In this document: piece by piece, positions 35,792 through 44,264 of the stretch
Layout: each line of letters starts with the position of its first letter
Numbering within the stretch: position 1 is the first letter of the stretch
Assembly: GCA_947306365.1 (NCBI GenBank)
Contig: CAMZGD010000009.1
Location: forward strand, 23,884-87,883
Reading direction: 5' to 3'
Length of the DNA stretch: 64,000 nucleotides
Source of the DNA: an uncultured Bacteroidales bacterium
GTDB taxonomy: Bacteria; Bacteroidota; Bacteroidia; Bacteroidales; UBA932
Notes under the pieces: model-generated
What the model saw: the letters and a program-made list of their open reading frames with translations, nothing else
Told to the model about the DNA's origin: nothing
Databases searched by the model: none
Program-made: the position numbers and the translations under genes

Positions 35792-35799
35792 TATCTTTG
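35792..35799 (+). promoter_or_regulatory. Predicted -7 box (TATCTTTG) of rsmE
   Basis: TATCTTTG ends 7 nt before the rsmE ATG. The -33 region of this promoter would fall on the -7 box of the divergent operon. Confidence 0.65.
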
Positions 35800-35806
35800 T
35801 AATCCG

Positions 35807-36649
35807 ATGGAACTCTTCTATTCAAAAGACATTTCGCTGGGCGGACGGGTGCTCGACCCGGGCGAGTCGGGGCATTGCGTCAAGGTGCTGCGGCATCGTG
35901 CCGGCGACACCATCCACGTGGTGGACGGACACGGGATGCTTTATTGCTGCACGATTGTCGACGCCGACCCGCGTGCGGTGGCGTTCACGGTGGACCGGCA
36001 GGTGGAGAACTACGGCAGCCACGGATACCGGCTCCGGATGGCGGTCTGTCCGCCCAAGAACACAGACCGGTTCGAATGGTTCGCCGAGAAGGCGACGGAG
36101 ATCGGCGTAGATGTGATCACGCCGCTCTTCGGCGATTATTCCGAGCGGAAGGTCTTCAAGGGGGATCGGATCGAACGGTTGCTGGTAAGTGCGGCCAAGC
36201 AGTCGCACAAGGGGGCCATCCCCCGGCTCGACGAGGCGATGACCGTCACCGAATTCCTCCGGCAAGACCACGCCGGCTTGAAGCTTATCTGCTACTGCGA
36301 CGAAGCCGCCGGAAAGATCGACATCAAGGAAGCGCTGAGGGCGGGCTTGCCTCACGCGCGGCAGAACCTTTTCGAGCCGGGCGAAGGCGCCTCGGCTCGA
36401 AAGAACCTGCCGCTCCACCAGGCTTGCGCACAGTCCGCTTCCGATCAGTCCGTCATACCCGGCTCCGACCGGGTATCTCTGCCGATGATTACGATTATGA
36501 TCGGTCCGGAAGGCGATTTCTCCCGGGCGGAGGTGGCGCTGGCGCTCGAGCGCGGCTGGCAGCCGGTATCGCTGGGCGACAGCCGCCTGCGCATAGAAAC
36601 GGCGGCCCTGGTCGCCACGGCCGCCGTCTATCTGCATTTCACCCGGTAG
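35807..36649 (+). CDS. rsmE: 16S rRNA (uracil1498-N3)-methyltransferase with an in-frame insertion
   Basis: The protein has 280 residues. The RsmE core is clear: HCVKVLRHRAGD at the N-terminal PUA-like domain, KNTDRFEWFAEKATEIGVD, and the SPOUT knot IMIGPEGDFSRAEV with LGDSRLRIETAALVA. It methylates U1498 of 16S rRNA. The family is usually ~240 residues. The excess is one block of about 42 residues (about 181-225) inserted just before the knot, encoded by palindromic DNA. The ATG at 35807 gives the family N-terminus. Confidence 0.92.
   Translation: MELFYSKDISLGGRVLDPGESGHCVKVLRHRAGDTIHVVDGHGMLYCCTIVDADPRAVAFTVDRQVENYGSHGYRLRMAVCPPKNTDRFEWFAEKATEIGVDVITPLFGDYSERKVFKGDRIERLLVSAAKQSHKGAIPRLDEAMTVTEFLRQDHAGLKLICYCDEAAGKIDIKEALRAGLPHARQNLFEPGEGASARKNLPLHQACAQSASDQSVIPGSDRVSLPMITIMIGPEGDFSRAEVALALERGWQPVSLGDSRLRIETAALVATAAVYLHFTR
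36346..36480 (+). repeat. Palindromic insertion inside rsmE (REP/palindromic-element-like)
   Basis: This ~135-bp block is absent from RsmE proteins as I know them. It contains two inverted repeats: TTTCGAGCC (36370-36378) with GGCTCGAAA (36394-36402), and ATACCCGG (36455-36462) with CCGGGTAT (36469-36476). The reading frame stays open through it. Confidence 0.55.
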
Positions 36650-36651
36650 GA

Positions 36652-39600
36652 TTACCGTACGATCACCGGTGGGGTCGTGTGCCCGTAGCGGCTGTTTGCG
36701 GCGGCCTTCATCGGTGGACGGGCGGCAGAAACCGCTGCGGTGCCGCGGTTCACGGCGTCGTATTCGAGGAACTTGTCGAAGTCCGGGGTCTCACCGCTGC
36801 GCTTCATGATTTGCTGGTAGATCGCCCAGCGGGAAGGTGCGTTGAAGTATTCGACGTTCTGGTTCATCATGCTGTTCAGTGAAGGGCGCCAGGCCCCCTT
36901 GATGCAATTGGCTGCACCTTCAAAGATTCCGACGTCGTCTTTGTAACGGTCATCCGACAGGAATACGTTCCATCGCACATTCTTCGGATCGTTGGTGAAG
37001 TCAATGTTGGCTTGCCATCCGTATTGTTTGAACAGCCGGTTGGATTCGGCAATGTATTCCTGGCCCACTGCTGCGTTCTGGGTGAAATACTCGTCGGCCA
37101 GGAAGGCGAAGCCGTGGCCGCCGGCTTCGTGCCGCAGCGTCGGGCCGAAGGAGTCTTGTTCATTGCCGTATGACGAATAGAATGCAACCCCGGACTGGAG
37201 CGATTCGATCATCACGGCGACGCCTCCGTGATGGATGGAGTTGACCAGTACGCCGACCAGCAGGTTCTTCGTATCCTTGATGCCCGGAATCTTCAGGGCA
37301 TATTCAAAGCACTTGTCCGTGGATCCGGAAATGGTCGTGCCGTTGGAAATCACCGCGCCCAATGCCGTAGAATACTTGTCGCCGGTCTTCCCGTTCTTCG
37401 AGACCACAGTGACCGCATAGACATTGAAGCGGTTTCGGAAAGTTTTGTACGGTTCGATGGAGAACAGTGCTTCCATGGACTCCCGCATCAGTCTTTCATA
37501 GAGACCGCTGTTGATATCCCTGTCGGTATAGGCATCGCCCATGAACACGACGTTGATTCCTTTGCCGACAGTGGCGGTTTGCAGCGTTGTAACCACGCCG
37601 TCCTGGGAATAGTCGGTGGATGCGTAATCATCTTCGTCCTCAAGCGGTCCGAACATATCCTCGAGGAACGGGATCATGTCGTTGAAGGCTAAATGGCCGA
37701 ATCTGCCCCGGGAAGGGTCGCTGACATTCTTGGAACAACTGAAGATGATGTTTCCCTGATTGTCAAGGATATTGACAAACGGCATGCTGCCGGAGCCGAT
37801 GGCGGCTTCCTCGGCAAAGCTGATATCCTCAGAAGAGAAATTGTACCATCTGTCATATCCGTTCTTCTTCAGGTAATCTTTCTGTGTCCTCAGCCCTTCC
37901 GCATCACCCCATGCCGGATAGGCAATTACTTCAAGTCCGGCATCATGATACTTCTCGTGCATCCGTCTCAGTTGTGGCAGTAGCGTGGCGGAAAAAGTAC
38001 ACCAGGATGCCCACCGGTAGATGACCGTTGCTTTGTTTTTGGAGACAATCTCGTTGTACGGGATCGTCTTTTCGGTAAGGATATCCTTCAGTCCTCTTTC
38101 CGGCCAGTAAGCCGGAATGTCAAGATCCTTGACGGAAAATGGATGCAATGTCCTGTATCCGGCATCATCGAGCGGTTCGCCGTGGTTGATGTACGAATTG
38201 ATCCAATAACCGGGATCGTGGGCCGAATAGAAGTAGTCAGGAATCTGTCCGTCCAGTTTGTGCGCGTACATGGTCAGCCTGGGACCAAGCCGGAGCCAGG
38301 ATTCTGGAATCGTTCCTGTGAAGCCGTTGCCGGAAACAACCAGTTCCGCGTCGTAGATGCCTTCTATCTTTGTGTCAGCCATCAGACCGTCACTGCTCCC
38401 CAACGTCTCCGGCAGCTGGCCAGTCATGGATTCGTTGCTGGAAATACTCACAAAGCCAAGCGGCAGGCCTGCGAAAAGATCCGGGAGCCGGGCCATCGAT
38501 GTTGATTCAATGACTAGTGACGTCAATCGGGTAAGTTTATTGAAACTCGAGGGGAGCGTTCCCGTGAGGCCGGGTTGGTTCTGGACCCAGAAGTGAACGC
38601 AGGGTGTCAACGCAGCAAAGCAGTCGGGGAACTCGCCCTTGAGTTTGAACTGATCGTTGAAATCCAACTTAAGTTCGTGCGTCTCGTCATTCCATCGCAC
38701 GCCTTGCCAGGAATTGAGGTCCTTTGCAGGATCCCATTTGTTCTGGATCCCCCACTGCGGGCCATTCATCGCATCGTAAATCCTCATCAGCGCTGCCTTG
38801 ATCCGGTTTTCTTCATCCGGTGTCACGGTGATGATGCAAGCAGCAGATTTATTTCCGGCCTTTGCCGTGATGGTGGCCGTTCCTTCTGCCACGCCGGTCA
38901 CCCGGCCGTTTTCGTCGGCGGTGGCAACTTCGGGCTTGTCGGACGACCAGGTCACGGTCTTGTCGGAAGCATTCTCCGGCTCAACGGTGACTTCCAGCGC
39001 CATAGTCTCGCCGATCTCGATCTCCGCGCTCGTCCGGTCCAGTTTGACAGAGGTCACGTCCACCCATTCCTTCGCCTCTTGCTTGAAGGTCAGCGTTACA
39101 TCGGCCACCTTGCCCGCCTTGTCCTTGACCGTCGCGTTTCCCGTACGCTCTTCGTATTCGTCATTTGCCTTGAACGAAAACACGAGCTGGCCGCTTTTGA
39201 GTGCCTTGGTCTGAACGAAGGAGATCCAGGACTGTGCGGCGGATTCTATCGCAACGGAGAAATCGGTATTGTACCGGATATCTACCGTAACCGTACCCCC
39301 TTCAGCAGGGATCTTCGAGATGCTGCCCACCTCGATGACAGACTTGGCTTCCTGCTTGATGGCGACACTGGCCGTCAGGCCTTCGCTCCGGAAGCTGATG
39401 CTGCCCGTGATATCGTCCGGAGATGACGAAGCGGAAGCCGTAACGGTCACCGACCCTGCACCTTCTCCCGAGGACGGGGAGATCTTGAATCCGGAGCCGG
39501 TGATGCTTGCGGTCCATGCATAGTTTGCCGAAACCTGGACGGTCTGCGAGCCGCCTTCCTGCGTGAAGGACAGGCTTTCGGGCGAGACTGTCAGATAGGG

Positions 39601-39666
39601 ATCTTCGTGGCAGGCCTGCAGCAGCAGGAGCGACACGCAGCTGAGAAGGGCAAGGAGACGTTGCAT
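36652..39666 (-). CDS. Multidomain surface lipoprotein: BACON/Ig-like, LRR-like, thioredoxin-like and M64-type peptidase domains
   Basis: The protein has 1004 residues. The lipoprotein signal ends LLLQACHE. Two BACON-like domains (about 25-190) and a Big_2-type Ig domain (about 195-285, with VTWSSDKPEVATADENG) are followed by a leucine-rich-like region (about 290-470), a thioredoxin-like domain with WASWCTFS near residue 550 (CxxS, one Cys missing), and a C-terminal M64-like metallopeptidase with RHEAGGHGFAFLADEY near residue 847. M64 includes IgA-cleaving peptidases; the target here is unknown. The stop is adjacent to that of rsmE (convergent). Confidence 0.8.
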   Translation of the reverse strand: MQRLLALLSCVSLLLLQACHEDPYLTVSPESLSFTQEGGSQTVQVSANYAWTASITGSGFKISPSSGEGAGSVTVTASASSSPDDITGSISFRSEGLTASVAIKQEAKSVIEVGSISKIPAEGGTVTVDIRYNTDFSVAIESAAQSWISFVQTKALKSGQLVFSFKANDEYEERTGNATVKDKAGKVADVTLTFKQEAKEWVDVTSVKLDRTSAEIEIGETMALEVTVEPENASDKTVTWSSDKPEVATADENGRVTGVAEGTATITAKAGNKSAACIITVTPDEENRIKAALMRIYDAMNGPQWGIQNKWDPAKDLNSWQGVRWNDETHELKLDFNDQFKLKGEFPDCFAALTPCVHFWVQNQPGLTGTLPSSFNKLTRLTSLVIESTSMARLPDLFAGLPLGFVSISSNESMTGQLPETLGSSDGLMADTKIEGIYDAELVVSGNGFTGTIPESWLRLGPRLTMYAHKLDGQIPDYFYSAHDPGYWINSYINHGEPLDDAGYRTLHPFSVKDLDIPAYWPERGLKDILTEKTIPYNEIVSKNKATVIYRWASWCTFSATLLPQLRRMHEKYHDAGLEVIAYPAWGDAEGLRTQKDYLKKNGYDRWYNFSSEDISFAEEAAIGSGSMPFVNILDNQGNIIFSCSKNVSDPSRGRFGHLAFNDMIPFLEDMFGPLEDEDDYASTDYSQDGVVTTLQTATVGKGINVVFMGDAYTDRDINSGLYERLMRESMEALFSIEPYKTFRNRFNVYAVTVVSKNGKTGDKYSTALGAVISNGTTISGSTDKCFEYALKIPGIKDTKNLLVGVLVNSIHHGGVAVMIESLQSGVAFYSSYGNEQDSFGPTLRHEAGGHGFAFLADEYFTQNAAVGQEYIAESNRLFKQYGWQANIDFTNDPKNVRWNVFLSDDRYKDDVGIFEGAANCIKGAWRPSLNSMMNQNVEYFNAPSRWAIYQQIMKRSGETPDFDKFLEYDAVNRGTAAVSAARPPMKAAANSRYGHTTPPVIVR

Positions 39667-39723
39667 AATTGGCCGAAATATGGAATTTCAGCCAAGTTAC
39701 GAAATAAACGGTAAAAATGAAAG

Positions 39724-40302
39724 CTATTCCCGGATAATCTTGATCTCGCCGTGGAGGCCGACGGCGATGATCTGGGAGGGTTCGCCGGTGGCGCCTTCCT
39801 CAAGATATGGGTCGGCCACCCAGTCCACGGCCTCGATAATTCCAAGCGGGATGTCTTCGTAGCAGGCCGGTGCCGGCTCTCCGGAAAGGTTGGCCGAAGT
39901 CGAGACGATCGGCTTGCGGAACCGCCGGATGACTTCGACGCAGAAATCGTTCATCGGAATCCGGATGCCGGCGCTGCCGTCCTCAGCCACGACGCCGGGC
40001 GCCAGGCCCATGGCGCCGGGATAGATGATGGTCATCGGCTTGTCGTTGACTTCGAGCAGGTTGATGGCCACTTCCGGAATCACCTTCACGTACTTGCCCA
40101 GCATATCGGCATCGGCCACCAGCGTAATGAGGCTCTTGCTGTCGCGTCGCTGCTTGAGTTCGAACACCCTGGCCACGGCCGCTTCGTTGGTGGCGTCGCA
40201 TCCGATGCCCCAGACGGTGTCGGTCGGATAGAGAATGAGGCCGCCGGCCTTGAGCGTGTCCACTGCCGCCTTGACTTCTTCGAGATCGATTTCTTGTTCC
40301 AT
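39724..40302 (-). CDS. L-threonylcarbamoyladenylate synthase (TsaC/Sua5/YciO family)
   Basis: The protein has 192 residues. The YrdC fold motifs are clear: GGLILYPTDTVWGIGCDA, the KQR basic site (FELKQRRDSKSLITLVAD), and PIVSTSANLSGEP. It makes threonylcarbamoyl-AMP from threonine, bicarbonate and ATP for t6A tRNA modification; TsaE is encoded at 17822. It is single-domain, lacking the Sua5 extension. A 25-bp inverted-repeat element lies directly upstream. Confidence 0.9.
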   Translation of the reverse strand: MEQEIDLEEVKAAVDTLKAGGLILYPTDTVWGIGCDATNEAAVARVFELKQRRDSKSLITLVADADMLGKYVKVIPEVAINLLEVNDKPMTIIYPGAMGLAPGVVAEDGSAGIRIPMNDFCVEVIRRFRKPIVSTSANLSGEPAPACYEDIPLGIIEAVDWVADPYLEEGATGEPSQIIAVGLHGEIKIIRE

Positions 40303-40321
40303 TGTCTATCGTTTTTTTGCG

Positions 40322-40418
40322 GGGGATTGTCTTTCTTTCTGAAAACCACCCTCCCACTTCGTGGGCCCCTACCCCTGAGGCGTGGGCGCCAATGTTTTCA
40401 GAAAGAAAGACAATCCCC
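40322..40418. repeat. 97-bp element with perfect 25-bp terminal inverted repeats (MITE- or REPIN-like)
   Basis: Arms 40322-40346 and 40394-40418 are exact reverse complements (beginning GGGGATTGTC and ending GACAATCCCC). The 47-bp centre includes a CCCACTTCGTGGG hairpin. No promoter box lies in the centre and neither side has a T run. It fills the gap between the endonuclease and TsaC genes. Confidence 0.8.
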
Positions 40419-40424
40419 TGAATA

Positions 40425-41498
40425 TTATTGATTATCAAAGAATAGCGTCGTCATCACGGGATAATGGTCGGACCAGGGGATGCGGACGGTTTCGTGGCGT
40501 GCCGCCGAACCGGTCTGCGGCAGCAGGATGTAGTCGACCCGAAGCATCGGCCAGAGCACCGAATAGGTGCTGCCGAATCCGGTCCCCGCTTCCACGAAAC
40601 TGTCTTTTTTCGTGCGGGTGAGCCGATGGTAGGTATAGGAGATCGGCGTGTCGTTGAAATCGCCGCAAACCAGGCTGGGATAGGGGCTGGCCGCCTCGTT
40701 CCGCAGCAGCGTGTCCACCTGCGCGGAGCGTCGCCGCGTCGCCTCCCACATCTTTTCGTGCACCTGCACCACCTCGTCGGTGAAGTTGTTCTTGTGGAAC
40801 AGCCGTTTGACGAGGGCGGTGAACGAGATGCTGTAGCTCTCGAGATGGCAGTTGTACACCCGGACCGTCCGGCCTCCCACATCGATGTCCGTCACGAGGC
40901 TCAGGTTGCGGCTGTCGGGAAATGTGAGCGATGTGACGCTGCGGATCGGATAGCGGCTCAGGGTCAGGTTGCCGAAGTAGCGGTTGCCTTTGAAGAGATG
41001 CCTCGCCCGGTAGGGGTAGTCCGGCAGATAGACGCTGAGTCTTGCCGTGTCGGCGACGGCGAATTCCTGCAGGCAGACGATGTCGGCATCCTGTTCAGCC
41101 AGGAAGCGCCGGATGCCGGCGACCGATTCGTTCACGGTTACTTTCCTGCCGCCCGCCGAATAGCGTCCCAGGTTGTAAGTCAGTACTTTGATGCCTTTCC
41201 CTGCGGGTTCGGCATCTTCCCTTCCAAACTTGACGAAACGGTCGGCCAGGAACAGGGTCGGAATCAGGGCGACGACCGGGATGAGCAGCGCGCGACGCCT
41301 CCGCAGCAGCCCGATGAGGAGCAGGAGGACGTTGAGCAGCAGGATGGGGATGTAATACAGTCCGAAGAACATCAGGACCGGGTAGTCTGTCGGATTGAAG
41401 AAAAGGGCCAGGTACGATGCCAGCAGTGCCACCGCAGCCACGATGGCCAGCAGCGTGAACAGCGTCGCGCCGAAAAGCCGTTTCCGCCTTACTCCCAT
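40425..41498 (-). CDS. Endonuclease/exonuclease/phosphatase family protein with N-terminal membrane helices
   Basis: The protein has 357 residues. About three hydrophobic helices (about 8-85) are followed by an EEP domain: LTYNLGRY, DIVCLQEF (metal-binding Glu), CGDFNDTP and PWSDHYPV (catalytic Asp/His). Members cleave phosphodiesters or phosphomonoesters such as sphingomyelin, phosphoinositides or nucleic acids; the membrane-anchored Bacteroidetes form is uncharacterised. It overlaps the upstream rhomboid gene by 10 nt. Confidence 0.9.
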   Translation of the reverse strand: MGVRRKRLFGATLFTLLAIVAAVALLASYLALFFNPTDYPVLMFFGLYYIPILLLNVLLLLIGLLRRRRALLIPVVALIPTLFLADRFVKFGREDAEPAGKGIKVLTYNLGRYSAGGRKVTVNESVAGIRRFLAEQDADIVCLQEFAVADTARLSVYLPDYPYRARHLFKGNRYFGNLTLSRYPIRSVTSLTFPDSRNLSLVTDIDVGGRTVRVYNCHLESYSISFTALVKRLFHKNNFTDEVVQVHEKMWEATRRRSAQVDTLLRNEAASPYPSLVCGDFNDTPISYTYHRLTRTKKDSFVEAGTGFGSTYSVLWPMLRVDYILLPQTGSAARHETVRIPWSDHYPVMTTLFFDNQ

Positions 41499-42091
41499 TC
41501 CGTGTACATTTTCCCTTTCTTCTTCCAGATCAGGATCAGGATAAGCCCGAACAGCATCCCGCCCAGGTGGGCGAAGTGCGCCACGCCGTCACGGGTTCCG
41601 AGGACGCCGGTCACCAGCTCGATGGCAGCGAAGATGATCACGAACCATTTGGCCTTGAGCGAGACGGGCGGGAAGACGAGCGTGAGCACGTAGTTCGGGT
41701 AGAGCATCCCGAATCCCAGCAGCAGGCCGTAGATGGCGCCGGAAGCGCCGACGGTGGGGATGTTCGACAGCGGCTGCGTCATCAGGACGAGTTCGTGGCA
41801 GAGGGCCGCCCCGAGGCCGCATACGAAGTAGAAAATGAGGAACTTCTTGCTGCCCCACAGCCGTTCGAGCAGCGGTCCGAAAACGAAGAGCGACCACATG
41901 TTGAAGAAGATATGGGCGAAGTTCCCGTGCATGAACATATGGGTGATGAACTGCCACCAGCGGAAGAGCGGCGACCCGATGGGGAACAGGGCGAACCACT
42001 GGTACATGGGGTCTCCGATCAGCTCGGTTCCCAGAAAGACGATGATATTGATGATGAGCAGGTTCTTGACTGCAGGCGGTAGCATTCTCAT
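41489..42091 (-). CDS. Rhomboid-family intramembrane serine protease
   Basis: The protein has 200 residues with six hydrophobic helices. The catalytic Ser lies in VGASGAIYGLL and the catalytic His in VAHFAHLGGMLFG. FITHMFMHGNFAHIFFNMW is the conserved His/Asn helix of rhomboids. It cleaves membrane-spanning proteins within the bilayer. The ATG at 42091 overlaps the mutL stop (ATGA), so mutL, rhomboid and EEP form a chain of overlapping genes. Confidence 0.93.
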   Translation of the reverse strand: MRMLPPAVKNLLIINIIVFLGTELIGDPMYQWFALFPIGSPLFRWWQFITHMFMHGNFAHIFFNMWSLFVFGPLLERLWGSKKFLIFYFVCGLGAALCHELVLMTQPLSNIPTVGASGAIYGLLLGFGMLYPNYVLTLVFPPVSLKAKWFVIIFAAIELVTGVLGTRDGVAHFAHLGGMLFGLILILIWKKKGKMYTEWE

Positions 42092-43842
42092 AATTTCTTC
42101 TCCAGTTCTTCGAATGTGACAATGGCCAGGCACCGGCGGCCGTCCGGCGTCAGCTTGGGCTCCCGGCAGGCAAAGAGCCGGTCCACCAGCGACTGTGCCT
42201 CGGCGGCGTTCAGGCTGCCGGCGCCGCAGGCGGCGGCCGATTCCGCCATGCTGGCGGCCAGCAGGTGATGCTGGTCTTCAAGGGAACTGTCGTCTTTCAG
42301 TGCGGCGACCAGTTCGTCGATGCACCGGCGGACCTGTTCTTCGTCGGCCGGATATCCTTCGGGCAGGGCATTGACCACGACGGTGTTTCCGCCGAAATCC
42401 TGGATATCGAAGCCGAGGCGGGCCGTCAGGTCGGGCTGCTCCAGCAGGGTTAGATAGTCTTCGGGGGACAGGCGCACCGTCACGGGGAACAGCGACTGCT
42501 GCCGGACGGGCTGCTGCTCGGCAATCTTTTCCAGGTAGCGTTCATAGAAAATCCGCTGGCGCGCCCGGCGGATGTCGATCACCATCATCCCCGACTTGAC
42601 GGGCGTGACGATGTACTTGCGCTGCAGGACGATCAGGTTGTTCGCGGCGGCGGGTTCATCTTCGAAAAGCCGGCCGTAACCGGGTGCCTGCGGGACGGCG
42701 GGCGTCGCGTCCGTCATCTGCGGCGTGTCCGGGAAAACCGGAACGTCCGGGGCGGACGGCGGGTTGAACGGATTGAAGAGCGGGCTGTAGTCGGCGTGGC
42801 GCGGGAAAACCGGGATGTCGGGGGCGCCCTTCATGTCGAAATCGATACTGGGCGTGAAGTCGTTCTTGCCCAGTGCCTCGCGGACGGCCGCCATCAGGAT
42901 TTCGAAGACCATGCCCTCGTCTTCGAACTTCACCTCGGTCTTGGCGGGATGGATGTTGACGTCCACCCGTTCCGGCTCCGTCTCCAGGAACAGGAAATAG
43001 GCCGGGGCATAGTCGTCGGGGACCAGTTTCTCATAAGGCTTGCAGACCGCCCTGTGGAAGAACGGGGAGCGGAAGTAGCGCCCGTTGACGAAGAAGAACT
43101 GGTTGCCGGCGCTCTTGCGGGCGTCTTCGGGATTGCCGATGTATCCGCTGATGCGCACGAGCGACGTGTCGACGTTCACTTCGGCCAGCTCCTTTGCCAG
43201 GTTCATCCCGAAGATGTCCTGGATGCGTTTCTTCCGGGTGGCTGCCGGCCGCAGGTTGTGGATTTCCTTTCCGTTGGATGTGAGCTTGAAAGCGGTTTCC
43301 GGACGGATGAGGGCGACGCGCAGGAATTCCTGGATGATGGCGCGCAGCTCCGCGTTGTCCGACTTGAGGAATTTCCGGCGGGCGGGAACGTTGTAGAAGA
43401 GATTGCGGACAGCGATGTGGGTGCCTGACGGGGCGGCGACGGGCTGCGTCCTGGCCGGACTTGTCCCGGAGATCTCCACCATCGTGCCGATCTCGTCTTC
43501 GGGCCGCCGTGTCCGGAGCGTCACTTCGGCCACGGCCGCGATCGAGGCCAGGGCCTCGCCGCGGAAGCCGTAGGTTTGGATGCGTGCCAGGTCTTCGGCC
43601 GTGGCAATCTTGCTGGTAGCGTGCCGCTCGAAGCAGAGCACGGCATCCCCGGCCGTCATGCCGCAGCCGTCGTCGATCACCTGGATCAGGGTCTTTCCGG
43701 CGTCGAGCACGGAAACGACGACGCTCGTGGCGCCGGCGTCCACGGCGTTCTCCACCAGTTCCTTCACCACGGAAGCCGGCCGCGACACCACCTCGCCGGC
43801 GGCGATCAGGTTCGAAATGTTCTGTGGAAGGACCTGAAGCAT
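42088..43842 (-). CDS. mutL: DNA mismatch repair protein MutL
   Basis: The protein has 584 residues. The N-terminal GHKL ATPase motifs are ISNLIAAGEVVSRPASVVKEL, DDGCGM, RHATSKI and YGFRGEALASI. The linker (about 330-400) is Pro-rich. The C-terminal dimerisation domain starts near residue 405. The usual endonuclease/metal motif DQHA..E is degenerate here (VIDIRRARQRIFYERY), so nicking activity is doubtful. MutL links MutS mismatch recognition to strand removal. Its start codon shares one base with the stop of the upstream small gene. Confidence 0.95.
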   Translation of the reverse strand: MLQVLPQNISNLIAAGEVVSRPASVVKELVENAVDAGATSVVVSVLDAGKTLIQVIDDGCGMTAGDAVLCFERHATSKIATAEDLARIQTYGFRGEALASIAAVAEVTLRTRRPEDEIGTMVEISGTSPARTQPVAAPSGTHIAVRNLFYNVPARRKFLKSDNAELRAIIQEFLRVALIRPETAFKLTSNGKEIHNLRPAATRKKRIQDIFGMNLAKELAEVNVDTSLVRISGYIGNPEDARKSAGNQFFFVNGRYFRSPFFHRAVCKPYEKLVPDDYAPAYFLFLETEPERVDVNIHPAKTEVKFEDEGMVFEILMAAVREALGKNDFTPSIDFDMKGAPDIPVFPRHADYSPLFNPFNPPSAPDVPVFPDTPQMTDATPAVPQAPGYGRLFEDEPAAANNLIVLQRKYIVTPVKSGMMVIDIRRARQRIFYERYLEKIAEQQPVRQQSLFPVTVRLSPEDYLTLLEQPDLTARLGFDIQDFGGNTVVVNALPEGYPADEEQVRRCIDELVAALKDDSSLEDQHHLLAASMAESAAACGAGSLNAAEAQSLVDRLFACREPKLTPDGRRCLAIVTFEELEKKL

Positions 43843-44213
43843 CAGCTGACGAGCAACAAGACAAATCCTTTGGAGAGGTAGTAGGCGGCGAATGCGACGG
43901 CGGCCAGCGTGAGGATCAGCACGATCCGCTTGACGATGGTCATCGGGGCGTTGTCTTTTTCCTGCGACAGCCGTTTCTCCTCGTAGGTCTTGCGGAACGA
44001 GCCGCGGATGTGCATCCCGGGGATGTAGCGCTTGCCGGTATCCTCGGTAAGGCCTTCCTTCCTGGCCATCGCGTCGATCTCCTCGCCGGGCATCGTCTTG
44101 CCATATTTCTTGTAGAGTTCCTCGAGCCGTTCCTTGCGCTCGTCGTAGTAGCGCGGCTCGTAATGGAAGACCCGGTGTTCGGGGATATGCCAGAATTTAA
44201 AACCAAAAGCCAT
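43842..44213 (-). CDS. Small conserved membrane protein encoded before mutL
   Basis: The protein has 123 residues. A Tyr/Arg/Glu-rich N-terminal part (HYEPRYYDERKERLEELYKKYG) precedes a C-terminal transmembrane helix (IVLILTLAAVAFAAYYL). I recall similar short proteins next to mutL in other Bacteroidetes, but know no function. It heads the mutL/rhomboid/EEP operon. The ATG is 4 nt from the end of its TATCTTTG box, so the mRNA should be leaderless. Confidence 0.75.
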   Translation of the reverse strand: MAFGFKFWHIPEHRVFHYEPRYYDERKERLEELYKKYGKTMPGEEIDAMARKEGLTEDTGKRYIPGMHIRGSFRKTYEEKRLSQEKDNAPMTIVKRIVLILTLAAVAFAAYYLSKGFVLLLVS

Positions 44214-44217
44214 GGCA

Positions 44218-44225
44218 CAAAGATA
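44218..44225 (-). promoter_or_regulatory. Predicted -7 box (TATCTTTG) of the mutL operon
   Basis: The minus strand reads TATCTTTG, 4 nt before the ATG at 44213. It is part of a 9-bp inverted repeat (44218-44226 with 44234-44242) shared with the ispF promoter. Confidence 0.65.
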
Positions 44226-44234
44226 ATGATTTTT

Positions 44235-44242
44235 TATCTTTG
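44235..44242 (+). promoter_or_regulatory. Predicted -7 box (TATCTTTG) of ispF
   Basis: TATCTTTG ends 22 nt before the ispF ATG and is the mirror image of the mutL-operon box, 9 nt away. Confidence 0.65.
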
Positions 44243-44264
44243 CGGAAACAACAGCTTTGACGAG

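Noticed and set aside
40346..40394. Invertible promoter between the 25-bp inverted repeats
   Set aside because: The 47-bp centre has no TAnnTTTG box and no recombinase gene is nearby; kept only as an inverted-repeat element.
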